The position numbers and the translations under genes are program-made. From Komagataeibacter intermedius TF2 (lineage in GTDB: Bacteria; Pseudomonadota; Alphaproteobacteria; Acetobacterales; Acetobacteraceae), in the NCBI RefSeq assembly GCF_000964425.1, contig NZ_BANF01000031.1:124001-188000 (forward strand): DNA of 64,000 nt, read 5' to 3'. The notes beneath the pieces are model-generated. The model had not been told where the DNA came from and ran no database searches. It saw nothing but the letters and a program-made list of their open reading frames with translations. Positions 45,186 to 52,438 of the stretch are shown in pieces (within the stretch, counting starts at the first letter, position 1; each line of letters starts with the position of its first letter).

Positions 45186-45826
45186 TGAAACACCCTCCGC
45201 TTCGTGCAGGTCCATAGCTCCTCGAATGATTCCAGTCCCCGGCTTTTGGTGAAATCAAGCAGCGTCAGTCCCTGTGCGCTGGGCACATGTACGTCTTCAA
45301 GCTGGGGAAGTTCAACCGGGCAGACATCAGCAATCTTGATCAGGCGGCCACGGACCCGCGCAAACGAATTTGTCCGCCGGTTGGCGCGGTTCAGGACCAG
45401 CATGCTGCGGCAATGCGTGGTGCTGAGCGCTTCTATCCACGGCGCAACGCTATCGACATCATCCTGTGTACAGACAGACGGCACGATGACCAGATCCGCC
45501 GCCTGCGCCAGGCTGGTTATGGCGGCCATATGGTCTTCAACGCTTGGCGGCGTATCAATGACGATCAGCTCGGCCTGTGACGCTGTCTTCAGCGGCGCGC
45601 GCCAGTTCTGCAGCGTGCCGGTGATAACCGACACAGGGGCGAAATCCGGGAACTTGCTGCGTGTATGCACGCGCCTCTGGCCCCATTTGTCCAGCGTGCC
45701 CTGACGGTCATAATCTATGCCGGTCACGTTCAGCCCGTCCTGCGCCGCCGCGGTCAGCAGATGTCGGGCAATGACTGATTTTCCGCTGCCGCCCTTCGGT
45801 GATGAGACCAAGATTGTTTTGCTCAC
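45182..45826 (-). CDS. parA: ParA-family partition ATPase
   Basis: The gene encodes 214 residues from GTG 45826, with GGGAG upstream. The deviant Walker A is KGGSGKS (residues 11-17), followed by the switch region VIDTPPSVEDH and a later VPSVCTQDDVDS. The short form without an N-terminal HTH is type Ib-like, usually found on plasmids or beside integrated elements rather than next to the chromosome's own parAB-gidAB cluster. With its overlapping partner it forms a two-gene cassette. A perfect 18-base palindrome lies about 97 bases upstream of the start and could be its operator or centromere. Confidence 0.9.
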   Translation of the reverse strand: MSKTILVSSPKGGSGKSVIARHLLTAAAQDGLNVTGIDYDRQGTLDKWGQRRVHTRSKFPDFAPVSVITGTLQNWRAPLKTASQAELIVIDTPPSVEDHMAAITSLAQAADLVIVPSVCTQDDVDSVAPWIEALSTTHCRSMLVLNRANRRTNSFARVRGRLIKIADVCPVELPQLEDVHVPSAQGLTLLDFTKSRGLESFEELWTCTKRRVFQ

Positions 45827-45922
45827 CCACTTCTCCCGTTTTTCATCATTTTCAGCGTTTCATGCAGGTTGCTTCTAACATTTCCTGCCCTCTGCGCCAT
45901 AGGGGGTGTGTCTGTTAAGAAA

Positions 45923-45940
45923 AATTAGACATGTCTAATT
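45923..45940. promoter_or_regulatory. 18-base perfect palindrome upstream of parA
   Basis: AATTAGACATGTCTAATT is a perfect palindrome, 97 bases upstream of the parA GTG, in an AT-rich patch (TTAAGAAAAATTAG). It is a good candidate operator or partition site. It does not match the chromosomal parS consensus. The rest of the 45827-46193 gap holds no gene that I can see. Confidence 0.5.
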
Positions 45941-46193
45941 GCCATCCATGGTGGGGATCGCCGCCCCTGACTGTACGGGGGCGTAATGCGGGCCAGATCT
46001 CTGTCATGGCATGGGGCGAGCGTCGCGGTTACAGGACCTGCGGGCGTGAATGGCTGTTCATGGTTGCATGTCGGGAGTCCCGGCCTGCCCATTTTTTGCT
46101 TTATCCTGACCTCACCGGGGTTGATACGGATACCTGTCCAGCTGTCCCGAAACTGGGCATGATTGTTCCAGTGATTTGGTCTGGATATTGTGA

Positions 46194-46691
46194 ATGTCAA
46201 AAATCGTGGTGTTTCTGAATGGACCTGTCGGCTCAGGCAAGACCAGCCTGGGGCGTGCCGTGGCGGCGTGCAATGGGGCCGCATTCATTGACGGGGATGA
46301 CCTGTCCGATTCAAACCGTCCGTGGTTCTGTTCAATACTGCAGACAAGCCGCGCTATCGTGCGCGTAGGGGCCGGGCACCTCCAGCATGGGAAGTGCGTT
46401 ATCATTGCGTACCCGCTAACCTGCATGAACTGGATTTATTTCCGCAGAAAATTTAATGACAACAACATCAGGACAGTATTTGTCAGCCTGAAAGCGCCGT
46501 ATGAGACAATAACCGACACACGGCGCGGGCGGCATTTCGATGCCGGGGAGCATGACCGGATACAGGCCATGATTGCTGAAGGCTATGATACACGCACCTT
46601 CAGCGACATTATCTTTGATAATGATGGATTTGATTTCGGGGCAGCCGTGTCCCGGCTGGATACAGAACTCCGCCGCATTATTGCGTCGTGA
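46194..46691 (+). CDS. P-loop kinase-like protein
   Basis: The 165-residue protein opens with a Walker A motif (FLNGPVGSGKTSLGRAVA) followed by FIDGDDLSDSNRP, the DGDD resembling the phosphate-acceptor site of small-molecule kinases such as gluconate, chloramphenicol or adenylylsulphate kinases. A TVFVSLKAPYETITDTRRGR segment could supply a lid Arg. It ends with a helix (VSRLDTELRRIIAS). The substrate is unknown. It stands alone on the plus strand between parA and a minus-strand hydrolase. Base composition is less GC-rich than its neighbours. Confidence 0.75.
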   Translation: MSKIVVFLNGPVGSGKTSLGRAVAACNGAAFIDGDDLSDSNRPWFCSILQTSRAIVRVGAGHLQHGKCVIIAYPLTCMNWIYFRRKFNDNNIRTVFVSLKAPYETITDTRRGRHFDAGEHDRIQAMIAEGYDTRTFSDIIFDNDGFDFGAAVSRLDTELRRIIAS

Positions 46692-46873
46692 CAGGCATTT
46701 TGTGCCCCGTTTCGGGGCGGTTTACCCGGTCTGAACGATCATGATGACCGTGGTGAATATCCTGCGCCTTTGCCGGACCACGCAAAAGCGGGCAGCCGTT
46801 GTGGAGGAATGGCGGCGGCATGAATGTGGCTGGACCTGTTCCAGCACGTAACGCAAGGGGGCACCGGCAGGGA

Positions 46874-47869
46874 TCAGCGTGGGACGGACAGGACAAAATC
46901 CGCTATGGCCGGCACGACGGCGGGAACAAGCGGCAGGCCGGGATTGGCGTAGGTCGCAAGATTGGCCCGACGGTCAGCGGACGCGACCGGCTTCATTACG
47001 TGGTTTGTATCTGGCAGCATGACGGTTTTCGCCGCCGGGTCGGCCTGTTTCAGGGCGTGTGCATCCTCAACACTGACCTGCATGTCGCGTTCACCCTGCA
47101 CGATCAGGACCGGCTTATGAATCGTGGAGATGAGTTTTGCCGGGTCAATCGCGAATTCACTGATCAGGAAGTCCTGGATCGCAGGATGAAAAAGTCGCTG
47201 CAGGGCAGGATGGAACTGGCTGACATCAACATGGCGTCCGGCCTTAAGGTCAGAAATCGCAGCCAGTGCCTGATCCAGCACCGGTGCATTCGCCGGGTTG
47301 GCCCTTAGCTGCTCCGCAAGCGTCTGATCGGTTGGCCGCCCGGGCGTCGCGAGCAGGATCAGGCCGCAGATAGCGGTACTGTCCTGCGCTGCCGATAACG
47401 CGACCAGACCGCCTTCACTATGGCCAAGAACCCAGACGCATCGTGCATCCGTCATGTGCCGGATGGACATGATCCATGAATGAACATCTTTCGCGTAATC
47501 GCCAATTGTTACGGCATTGGCATCGGGAATGGCGCCAGCGCTTGCATACATCCCACGTTTGTCAACGCGAACGGTTGCGATACCATGTGTGGCCAGCCCT
47601 TCAGCCAGTAGCTTCAGCGTCGCCGCCTTCAGCCCCAGTGGACTGTTCCCGTCCCGATCTGTCGGCCCCGAGCCGGGGATCATAAGCACGACAGGAGCAT
47701 CCCTGTCGGGGGAAAGCATGGTACCCCCGAGCGGCCCATCTGGCCCCGGTGCCGCAACGACTGTCTGAATGGGCGATGGGGAAGGCGCGGCCGCGCTGGC
47801 TGTTGTGGAAAGGAGTGCGACGGGTACGACCATTGCCGCAAAAATCATTGATCTGCGCATGAACGGCAT
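46874..47869 (-). CDS. Exported alpha/beta-hydrolase
   Basis: The gene encodes 331 residues from ATG 47869, starting with a signal peptide (RRSMIFAAMVVPVALLSTTASA). The alpha/beta-hydrolase core shows the oxyanion strand VVLMIPGSGPTDRDGN, the nucleophile elbow VLGHSEGG (Ser), an acid in LIVQGERDMQV and the His in LPDTNHVMKPV. Close features are those of periplasmic serine esterases/acylaminoacyl-peptidase-like proteins. The substrate is unknown. It is monocistronic, converging on the kinase-like gene. Confidence 0.87.
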   Translation of the reverse strand: MPFMRRSMIFAAMVVPVALLSTTASAAAPSPSPIQTVVAAPGPDGPLGGTMLSPDRDAPVVLMIPGSGPTDRDGNSPLGLKAATLKLLAEGLATHGIATVRVDKRGMYASAGAIPDANAVTIGDYAKDVHSWIMSIRHMTDARCVWVLGHSEGGLVALSAAQDSTAICGLILLATPGRPTDQTLAEQLRANPANAPVLDQALAAISDLKAGRHVDVSQFHPALQRLFHPAIQDFLISEFAIDPAKLISTIHKPVLIVQGERDMQVSVEDAHALKQADPAAKTVMLPDTNHVMKPVASADRRANLATYANPGLPLVPAVVPAIADFVLSVPR

Positions 47870-48551
47870 ATGGCAGTCTCCGGTTTTCTTTCGGGCTGGT
47901 TGTTCCGGTCTGTTTATCATGCGAACATACCAGACAGACACGATACGCCAGAAGCCTTCTGTCGGCAGACATATGGAAAAAGCCTGAAGGGCGATCTTGT
48001 GTGCCCGCCGTTGAACAGTCTCGCAATACGGTCATCACGGACCTGCATGTCCCGCGATCGAATGGCGGGAAAGAAACAGCCCGCTAAGATTACAGGATGC
48101 GAGGAGCTTATGCGCTATCCGCCGATATACGGGGTCATCTGCCTGAAGAAACCAGCGATATGCTGAAGATGCCTGCCCGATGAACGGAGCCGTCATATTA
48201 TAAACACCGGACCTATGGATGCAATTTTCTCAAGAAATTTTGACGATCCGGGGTTTCCTGTTCAACACTGACATGTCTGAATTCAGATCCCTTATTCCAG
48301 CCAGACCGTGAAACCGGGAAAAAGGACGACGTGGTGTCGTGCGGCAGTTCCGTTCACTGACGGACTCCATAGCTTCGGTGGCTTATTTTTATCGGGTTGC
48401 GAAGTTCCTCTACCTGCCTTGTTTGATAGCCACGCGATCTTGTATTTTTTTCAGCGGACAATATCCGCGTCATGGTCACCGGTCCCGGCGGGTACCGCAT
48501 ATGGTGCTTTTCTGCATTGTCGCGGCCAGTTTCACGAAAAAGGTCTGCTGC
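47870..48551. other. Intergenic region with no intact gene
   Basis: About 680 bases lie upstream of the hydrolase gene and before the broken LprI-like gene. Short frames overlap on both strands, none with family features. It should contain the promoter of the hydrolase gene. Confidence 0.4.
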
Positions 48552-49141
48552 ATGCGCGTGTCTTGCTGGGTGGGATATGGGCTGCTGGCCTCCATGGTCC
48601 TTGGGGCGGCGGCTATTGCTGCCCCGACCCGGCATCCTGGATTTACCTGTCCCCGTCCGGATGATTCCGACATTCTGGCTGCGGCGCCGTGTGCCGATCC
48701 GGCCATGGCAAAAGCGGAACTGGATATTGAAAAGGTATTTCATGCCCATCTGGGACAGGCAGGGTCGCACATCCGACAGGTGTGATTGCGGATGATAAAG
48801 TATCCGATGTCCAGAAACCTGACGTGTTCCGCGCTGTCCGCTGGGTCCACCAGCGACCGGACAGGGCGGCCAGATCCGGGGATATGGGCTGAAGGTCGCC
48901 CCATCATGCGCGGTCCCGCTGACGCCGTTTATCCAGAATTCAACCCTCACTGTTGCCGACTGCCTGGAAAGCCGTGCACGGGTCAGATGTCGAGGATTAC
49001 GTAAATATCGAGGTCTATGCCCCGTTGCTGATGATACGACCCCTATCTCCTCAACGGCACATATGCTGCCGAAGGACTGCACGCCATGCGGGATGTCCCT
49101 TTTGTTGGCAGGGTGTCAGTCAGTCCATTGACGCACAATGC
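48552..49141 (+). pseudogene. Broken gene for an exported LprI-like protein
   Basis: ATG 48552 begins a 77-residue frame with a signal peptide (GLLASMVLGAAAIAA) and an LprI/DUF1311-like start (FTCPRPDDSDI...CADPAMAKAELDIEKVFHAHLG). It stops at 48785. Matching pieces seem to continue in other frames: a VFRAVRWVHQRPDRAA stretch at about 48820-48880 and a TVADCLESRARVR stretch at about 48950-48990 resemble the family's aRxWhxxRD and CL...R blocks. At least two frameshifts would be needed. Family members are about 110-130 residues and act as periplasmic lysozyme inhibitors or remain uncharacterised. Confidence 0.45.
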
Positions 49142-49976
49142 GGTCGCTAACCATTCGTGCAGGTCTCCATGCACTTACAGGGCAGCCATCTGTCCGCCGG
49201 ACATGAAGGTTCCGCACATCCGGACTGTTGCTGCGCATAATCATGTTTGCATTTTCTATCCGCAGGGGGATCGTCCTGCCGCGCGGGAAACAGATTGTAG
49301 TATCTCCCTTGAGACGCGCATTGAGAACGACAGGCACACAATTTTTGGTCTGTCCTGATGTATTGGCGCATCATGGCCGAATACGCACGTTCATCCGGCG
49401 AGAGGTGGAGGACGTCATGCACTTCTGGCGCCGGAATGATGCAAGGCTTTTCCGCTCACCGTCGCCTGAGATGGTTCGGTATCAGGCATCTTCCCGGCAA
49501 CCGTGGCGTTCTTGATGGTTGCGGTCCATTTCTGTCACAGATGGTCCATGCAGGCGATATTGCGGTATTCGGCCAACATGCTCTGAATGTGTGCGATATG
49601 GTCAAACGTTCGGTCCTGTTCGCCCCGATGCGGCTGCGGCGTCACGTTCACAAGCTGCTGATTGATTCACTATTGCGGAAATCATCATGTGAGGCGTCTG
49701 CGGCTTCTCCGCCGTAATCAGGCCGCGCAGCACGTCAGGAAAGACGCCACACAGGGCAAAAGCGGCATCGCGGCGGCGTGATCGGAGCCAACCGGATGTG
49801 TGCCGCAGCGTGGGGATTATAGGGGGAATGGGGCGCGGGTACAAGCCAAAAACACTCCACGGATTTTCCACAGATCGAGGTGGATTTCCGTAGATATTAG
49901 TAGACGCTGATAGACTTTCCCGTTCCGGGAATTATCACACGCAACGCTCGTTTTTGGGAGAATACCCGGAGCCGAG
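49142..49976. other. Decayed region beside tRNA-Val
   Basis: No intact gene is visible in about 830 bases. On the minus strand, broken coding-like pieces occur, such as FDHIAHIQSMLAEYRNIACM at about 49540-49600, interrupted by a stop and followed by TATIKNATVAGKMPDTEPSQ. They do not join into one frame. The position directly downstream of the tRNA 3' end is a usual place for integrated elements and their remains. Confidence 0.4.
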
Positions 49977-50051
49977 TGGTGGGCGCAACAGGGATTGAAC
50001 CTGTGACCCCTACCATGTCAAGGTAGTGCTCTACCGCTGAGCTATGCGCCC
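49977..50051 (-). tRNA. tRNA-Val (GAC)
   Basis: On the minus strand a full cloverleaf can be folded: acceptor stem GGGCGCA/TGCGCCC, D stem GCTC/GAGC, anticodon stem CTACC/GGTAG with loop TTGACAT (anticodon GAC), and T stem ACAGG/CCTGT with TTCAATC loop. The discriminator A is followed by an encoded CCA. Confidence 0.97.
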
Positions 50052-50233
50052 AATCGGCTCCGGTGAGGTGGCTTTTACTCACCCTTTCAGGGGGATGCAA
50101 CCCCTGTTTTGAAAAAAATCACATTGACCCCAAAGCGGCCACCTGTCCCTATGGCAGGCATGTGCTGTCCCGCCTTCCTGCCTGTGATCTTGCATGGCCG
50201 TTCACGGCCGTCGCGTGCAGAAAAAATGCCGTG

Positions 50234-51091
50234 ATGGACCCGGTCGCGCCGCCCTTCCACATCCATCATCCCGATGGGGCGGGAACGCCCGTAATCGTGG
50301 CCTCGCCCCATTCCGGGCGGGATTACCCGGCGGAATTCCTGCGCATGTCCCGGCTGGACGCCCGCGCCCTGCGCCGGAGCGAGGACTGCTACGTGGACCA
50401 GCTGTTCGCGGCGGCGCCGGGGCAGGGGGCCACATTGCTGCATGCAACCTTTCCCCGCGCCTATTGTGACGCCAATCGCGAGGCATGGGAACTTGATCCC
50501 ACCATGTTCAGCGAAAAACTGCCTGACTGGTGCAATACGACCAGCAGCAAGGTACGCGCGGGGTTTGGCACGATTGCGCGCATGGTGTCCCATGACGGGC
50601 CGATCTATCCACGCCCGTTGCCTTTCAGCGAGGCCGAGGCCCGGATCCGTACCTGCTGGCAGCCCTATCATGACGCGCTGGGTCGCCTGGTGGACGACAG
50701 CATGGCGCGGCATGGCTGCTGCATCCTGCTGGATGCCCATTCCATGCCCGCGCTGAAGGGGCGGGGCATGCAGGCGGATTTTGTTCTGGGCAATGCGTGG
50801 GGTACGGCGTGTTCACCGCAACTGACGGCGCTGGTGGAACAGGTGCTGGTCGGTCATGGCTATGACGTGGCGCGCAATGTTCCCTTTGCCGGCGGATATG
50901 TCACGCGGCATTACGGGCGCCCGCGCCGTGGCGTGCAGGCGCTGCAACTGGAAATCAGCCGGGCATTGTACATGGATCAGGACACGCTGGCGCCTCATGC
51001 GGGTTTTGCCGCGGTGCAGGCGGTGTTGCGTGATCTGGTGGACCGTCTGGTGCTGTATGGCGGCCTGCTGGGGCAGCAGGCCGCTGAATAG
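50234..51091 (+). CDS. N-formylglutamate amidohydrolase
   Basis: The gene encodes 285 residues from ATG 50234. The family pattern is visible: VIVASPHSGRDYP, then RSEDCYVDQLF, ATFPRAYCDANRE, the metal/catalytic LLDAHSMP and the C-terminal RNVPFAGGYVTRHYGRP with LQLEISRALYMD. The enzyme hydrolyses N-formyl-L-glutamate to glutamate and formate, usually the last step of one route of histidine degradation. No hut genes are in the window. The upstream frame back to 50063 is not family-like. It begins about 180 bases past the tRNA, reading away from it. Confidence 0.92.
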   Translation: MDPVAPPFHIHHPDGAGTPVIVASPHSGRDYPAEFLRMSRLDARALRRSEDCYVDQLFAAAPGQGATLLHATFPRAYCDANREAWELDPTMFSEKLPDWCNTTSSKVRAGFGTIARMVSHDGPIYPRPLPFSEAEARIRTCWQPYHDALGRLVDDSMARHGCCILLDAHSMPALKGRGMQADFVLGNAWGTACSPQLTALVEQVLVGHGYDVARNVPFAGGYVTRHYGRPRRGVQALQLEISRALYMDQDTLAPHAGFAAVQAVLRDLVDRLVLYGGLLGQQAAE

Positions 51092-51129
51092 TGGAGGGCC
51101 GGGCGGATGGCCCGGCCCCCGTCATGCGG

Positions 51130-51492
51130 TCAGGCCGTCTTGGTGGGAACCTGTCCCTGCGGCGTCTGGGTATTGACGGCTTCGGGCAGCAGGTGGGCCA
51201 GTACGGGCAGGATGGTGGCGGCGGGCAGGCCGGTCTTGTCCACCATGGCCTGCACCTGCTGGCTGCTGAGCAGGCTACGCAGTTCATCGGTGGAGATGGG
51301 CAGGTTATGGCCGTCCCCGATCCATGACCGGACCTTGTCCCCCAGTCCTGCCTGTTCCGCCTGCGTCAGCAGCGTGCTGAGGGTGTCGGGCGTCAGCAGC
51401 TGCGACAGATAGGAGTGCACCTGCTGCGACAGGCCCGATGCGCCCGCAAGGTCGCTCAGCTTGCCCATTACATCATTGAAGATACCGCTCAT
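51130..51492 (-). CDS. YidB-like protein (DUF937)
   Basis: The 120-residue helical protein has the YidB/DUF937 pattern: MSGIFNDVMGKLSDLAG, a QVHSYLSQLLTPDTLSTLLTQAEQAGLGDKVRSWIGDG core with NLPISTDELRSLL, and a helix with a conserved Pro (AATILPVLAHLLPEAVN). No signal peptide. Function unknown; the family is widespread and small. ATG 51492 is chosen because it starts at the family N-terminus. It is the next gene downstream of the small RNA on the same strand. Confidence 0.88.
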   Translation of the reverse strand: MSGIFNDVMGKLSDLAGASGLSQQVHSYLSQLLTPDTLSTLLTQAEQAGLGDKVRSWIGDGHNLPISTDELRSLLSSQQVQAMVDKTGLPAATILPVLAHLLPEAVNTQTPQGQVPTKTA

Positions 51493-51579
51493 TCTGCTTT
51501 CTTTCCCGTCTCTCGTATGGGTGGGGTGCCGAGTATACGACACGACGGACAGTTATAGGAAATTTTGATAAAACAGGCC

Positions 51580-51656
51580 AAAAAAAAGCGGTGCATATGC
51601 ACCGCTGAGTTTAGGGAGGAAACGTCCAAGAAGCAGGTGCACAAGGCAGTCTGCTT
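51580..51656 (-). ncRNA. mmgR: mmgR-like (suhB/RF00519-type) trans-acting small RNA
   Basis: About 77 nucleotides, the length I recall for MmgR of rhizobia. The 5' stem-loop pairs GAAGCAG with CTGCTTC. A single-stranded middle follows, with CTTGGACGTTTCCTCCCT, the conserved segment I recall for this family. It ends with a perfect terminator hairpin (51587-51606, AGCGGTGCATATGCACCGCT) and seven U. A sigma-70-like promoter sits directly upstream. Relatives are Hfq-dependent and act through the CCUCCC segment on ribosome sites. The family name rests on memory, without a covariance search; the RNA gene itself is well supported. Confidence 0.78.
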
Positions 51657-51662
51657 CCAGAC

Positions 51663-51692
51663 TTTATGAGTGTCCTCACGGGGTTGTGTCAA
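51663..51692 (-). promoter_or_regulatory. Sigma-70 promoter of the small RNA
   Basis: A perfect -35 TTGACA (51692-51687) is followed after 18 bases by CATAAA (51668-51663). Transcription would start near 51656. Confidence 0.75.
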
Positions 51693-51707
51693 CAAAAAAA
51701 GCGGCGC

Positions 51708-52394
51708 TTACCGTCGTGCCTGATACATGTGCCATGAAAGCAACGTTTTGGCGTCCGTCATCCCGATATGGGGCAGGTCCGACAGGTCAAGGACACGCAG
51801 GCGGATATATTCATTTTCCCGTGCAAGGCCGGTCTGCCGGCCGGACAGGGCACGGGCCTGCGGTTCAGTCATGTGCAGTTCGGCATAATACAGGCCAATC
51901 GCCTCGTCACACCCGCCGGGGGACAGCCAGACATCGGTCAGCTTCACCAGATCCTGCGCACGGACCTGCAGATCCGCGCCAACTTCTTCCGACAGTTCGC
52001 GCAGCGCGGTGCTGACAAATGCGCCGCCATCCAGCATTCCCGCTGGCAGCGCCAGCAGGTCGGGCCGCGCCACGGGCACCCGTGCCTCGCACGTGACCAC
52101 GGTCCGGTCGGGATGGCCGGGGCATTTCAGCACCAGCAGCACCGATACGGAATCCCCGCGCAGCAACGCAAGGCCGGGCACGCGGTGGCCGTCATGCAGG
52201 GCGTCGGCCTCGACCAGTATGAAGCCCATGCGGTGTGAATCAAAGGCAATGGCGTCGCGCACCAGCACGTGGCGCAGGGTGAAGCGTTCGCGCATGCCCT
52301 GATACCACCGGCGGAAATGCGGTGCGTCCAGCACCCGGCCGCGCAGGGCTGCGTCAATGCCGGGGGCAAAGGAAATATTTTCCGTCTGGGCCAT
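51708..52394 (-). CDS. NUDIX hydrolase (ADP-sugar pyrophosphatase-like)
   Basis: The gene encodes 228 residues from ATG 52394. The NUDIX box is degenerate at the start (LPAGMLDGGAFVSTALRELSEEVGA): the REL-x-EE-x-G part is intact, but the preceding conserved Glu is replaced and one residue is missing. The extended fold with an N-terminal domain (residues 1-70) and VWLSPGGCDEAIGLYYAEL resembles ADP-ribose/GDP-mannose pyrophosphatases. It hydrolyses nucleoside diphosphate-linked substrates, probably. The small RNA promoter begins 15 bases after its stop. Confidence 0.86.
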   Translation of the reverse strand: MAQTENISFAPGIDAALRGRVLDAPHFRRWYQGMRERFTLRHVLVRDAIAFDSHRMGFILVEADALHDGHRVPGLALLRGDSVSVLLVLKCPGHPDRTVVTCEARVPVARPDLLALPAGMLDGGAFVSTALRELSEEVGADLQVRAQDLVKLTDVWLSPGGCDEAIGLYYAELHMTEPQARALSGRQTGLARENEYIRLRVLDLSDLPHIGMTDAKTLLSWHMYQARR

Positions 52395-52438
52395 GTGTCC
52401 GGTTCCTGTTGGTAGTGTGCCGGAAACAGGCCTGGCCC

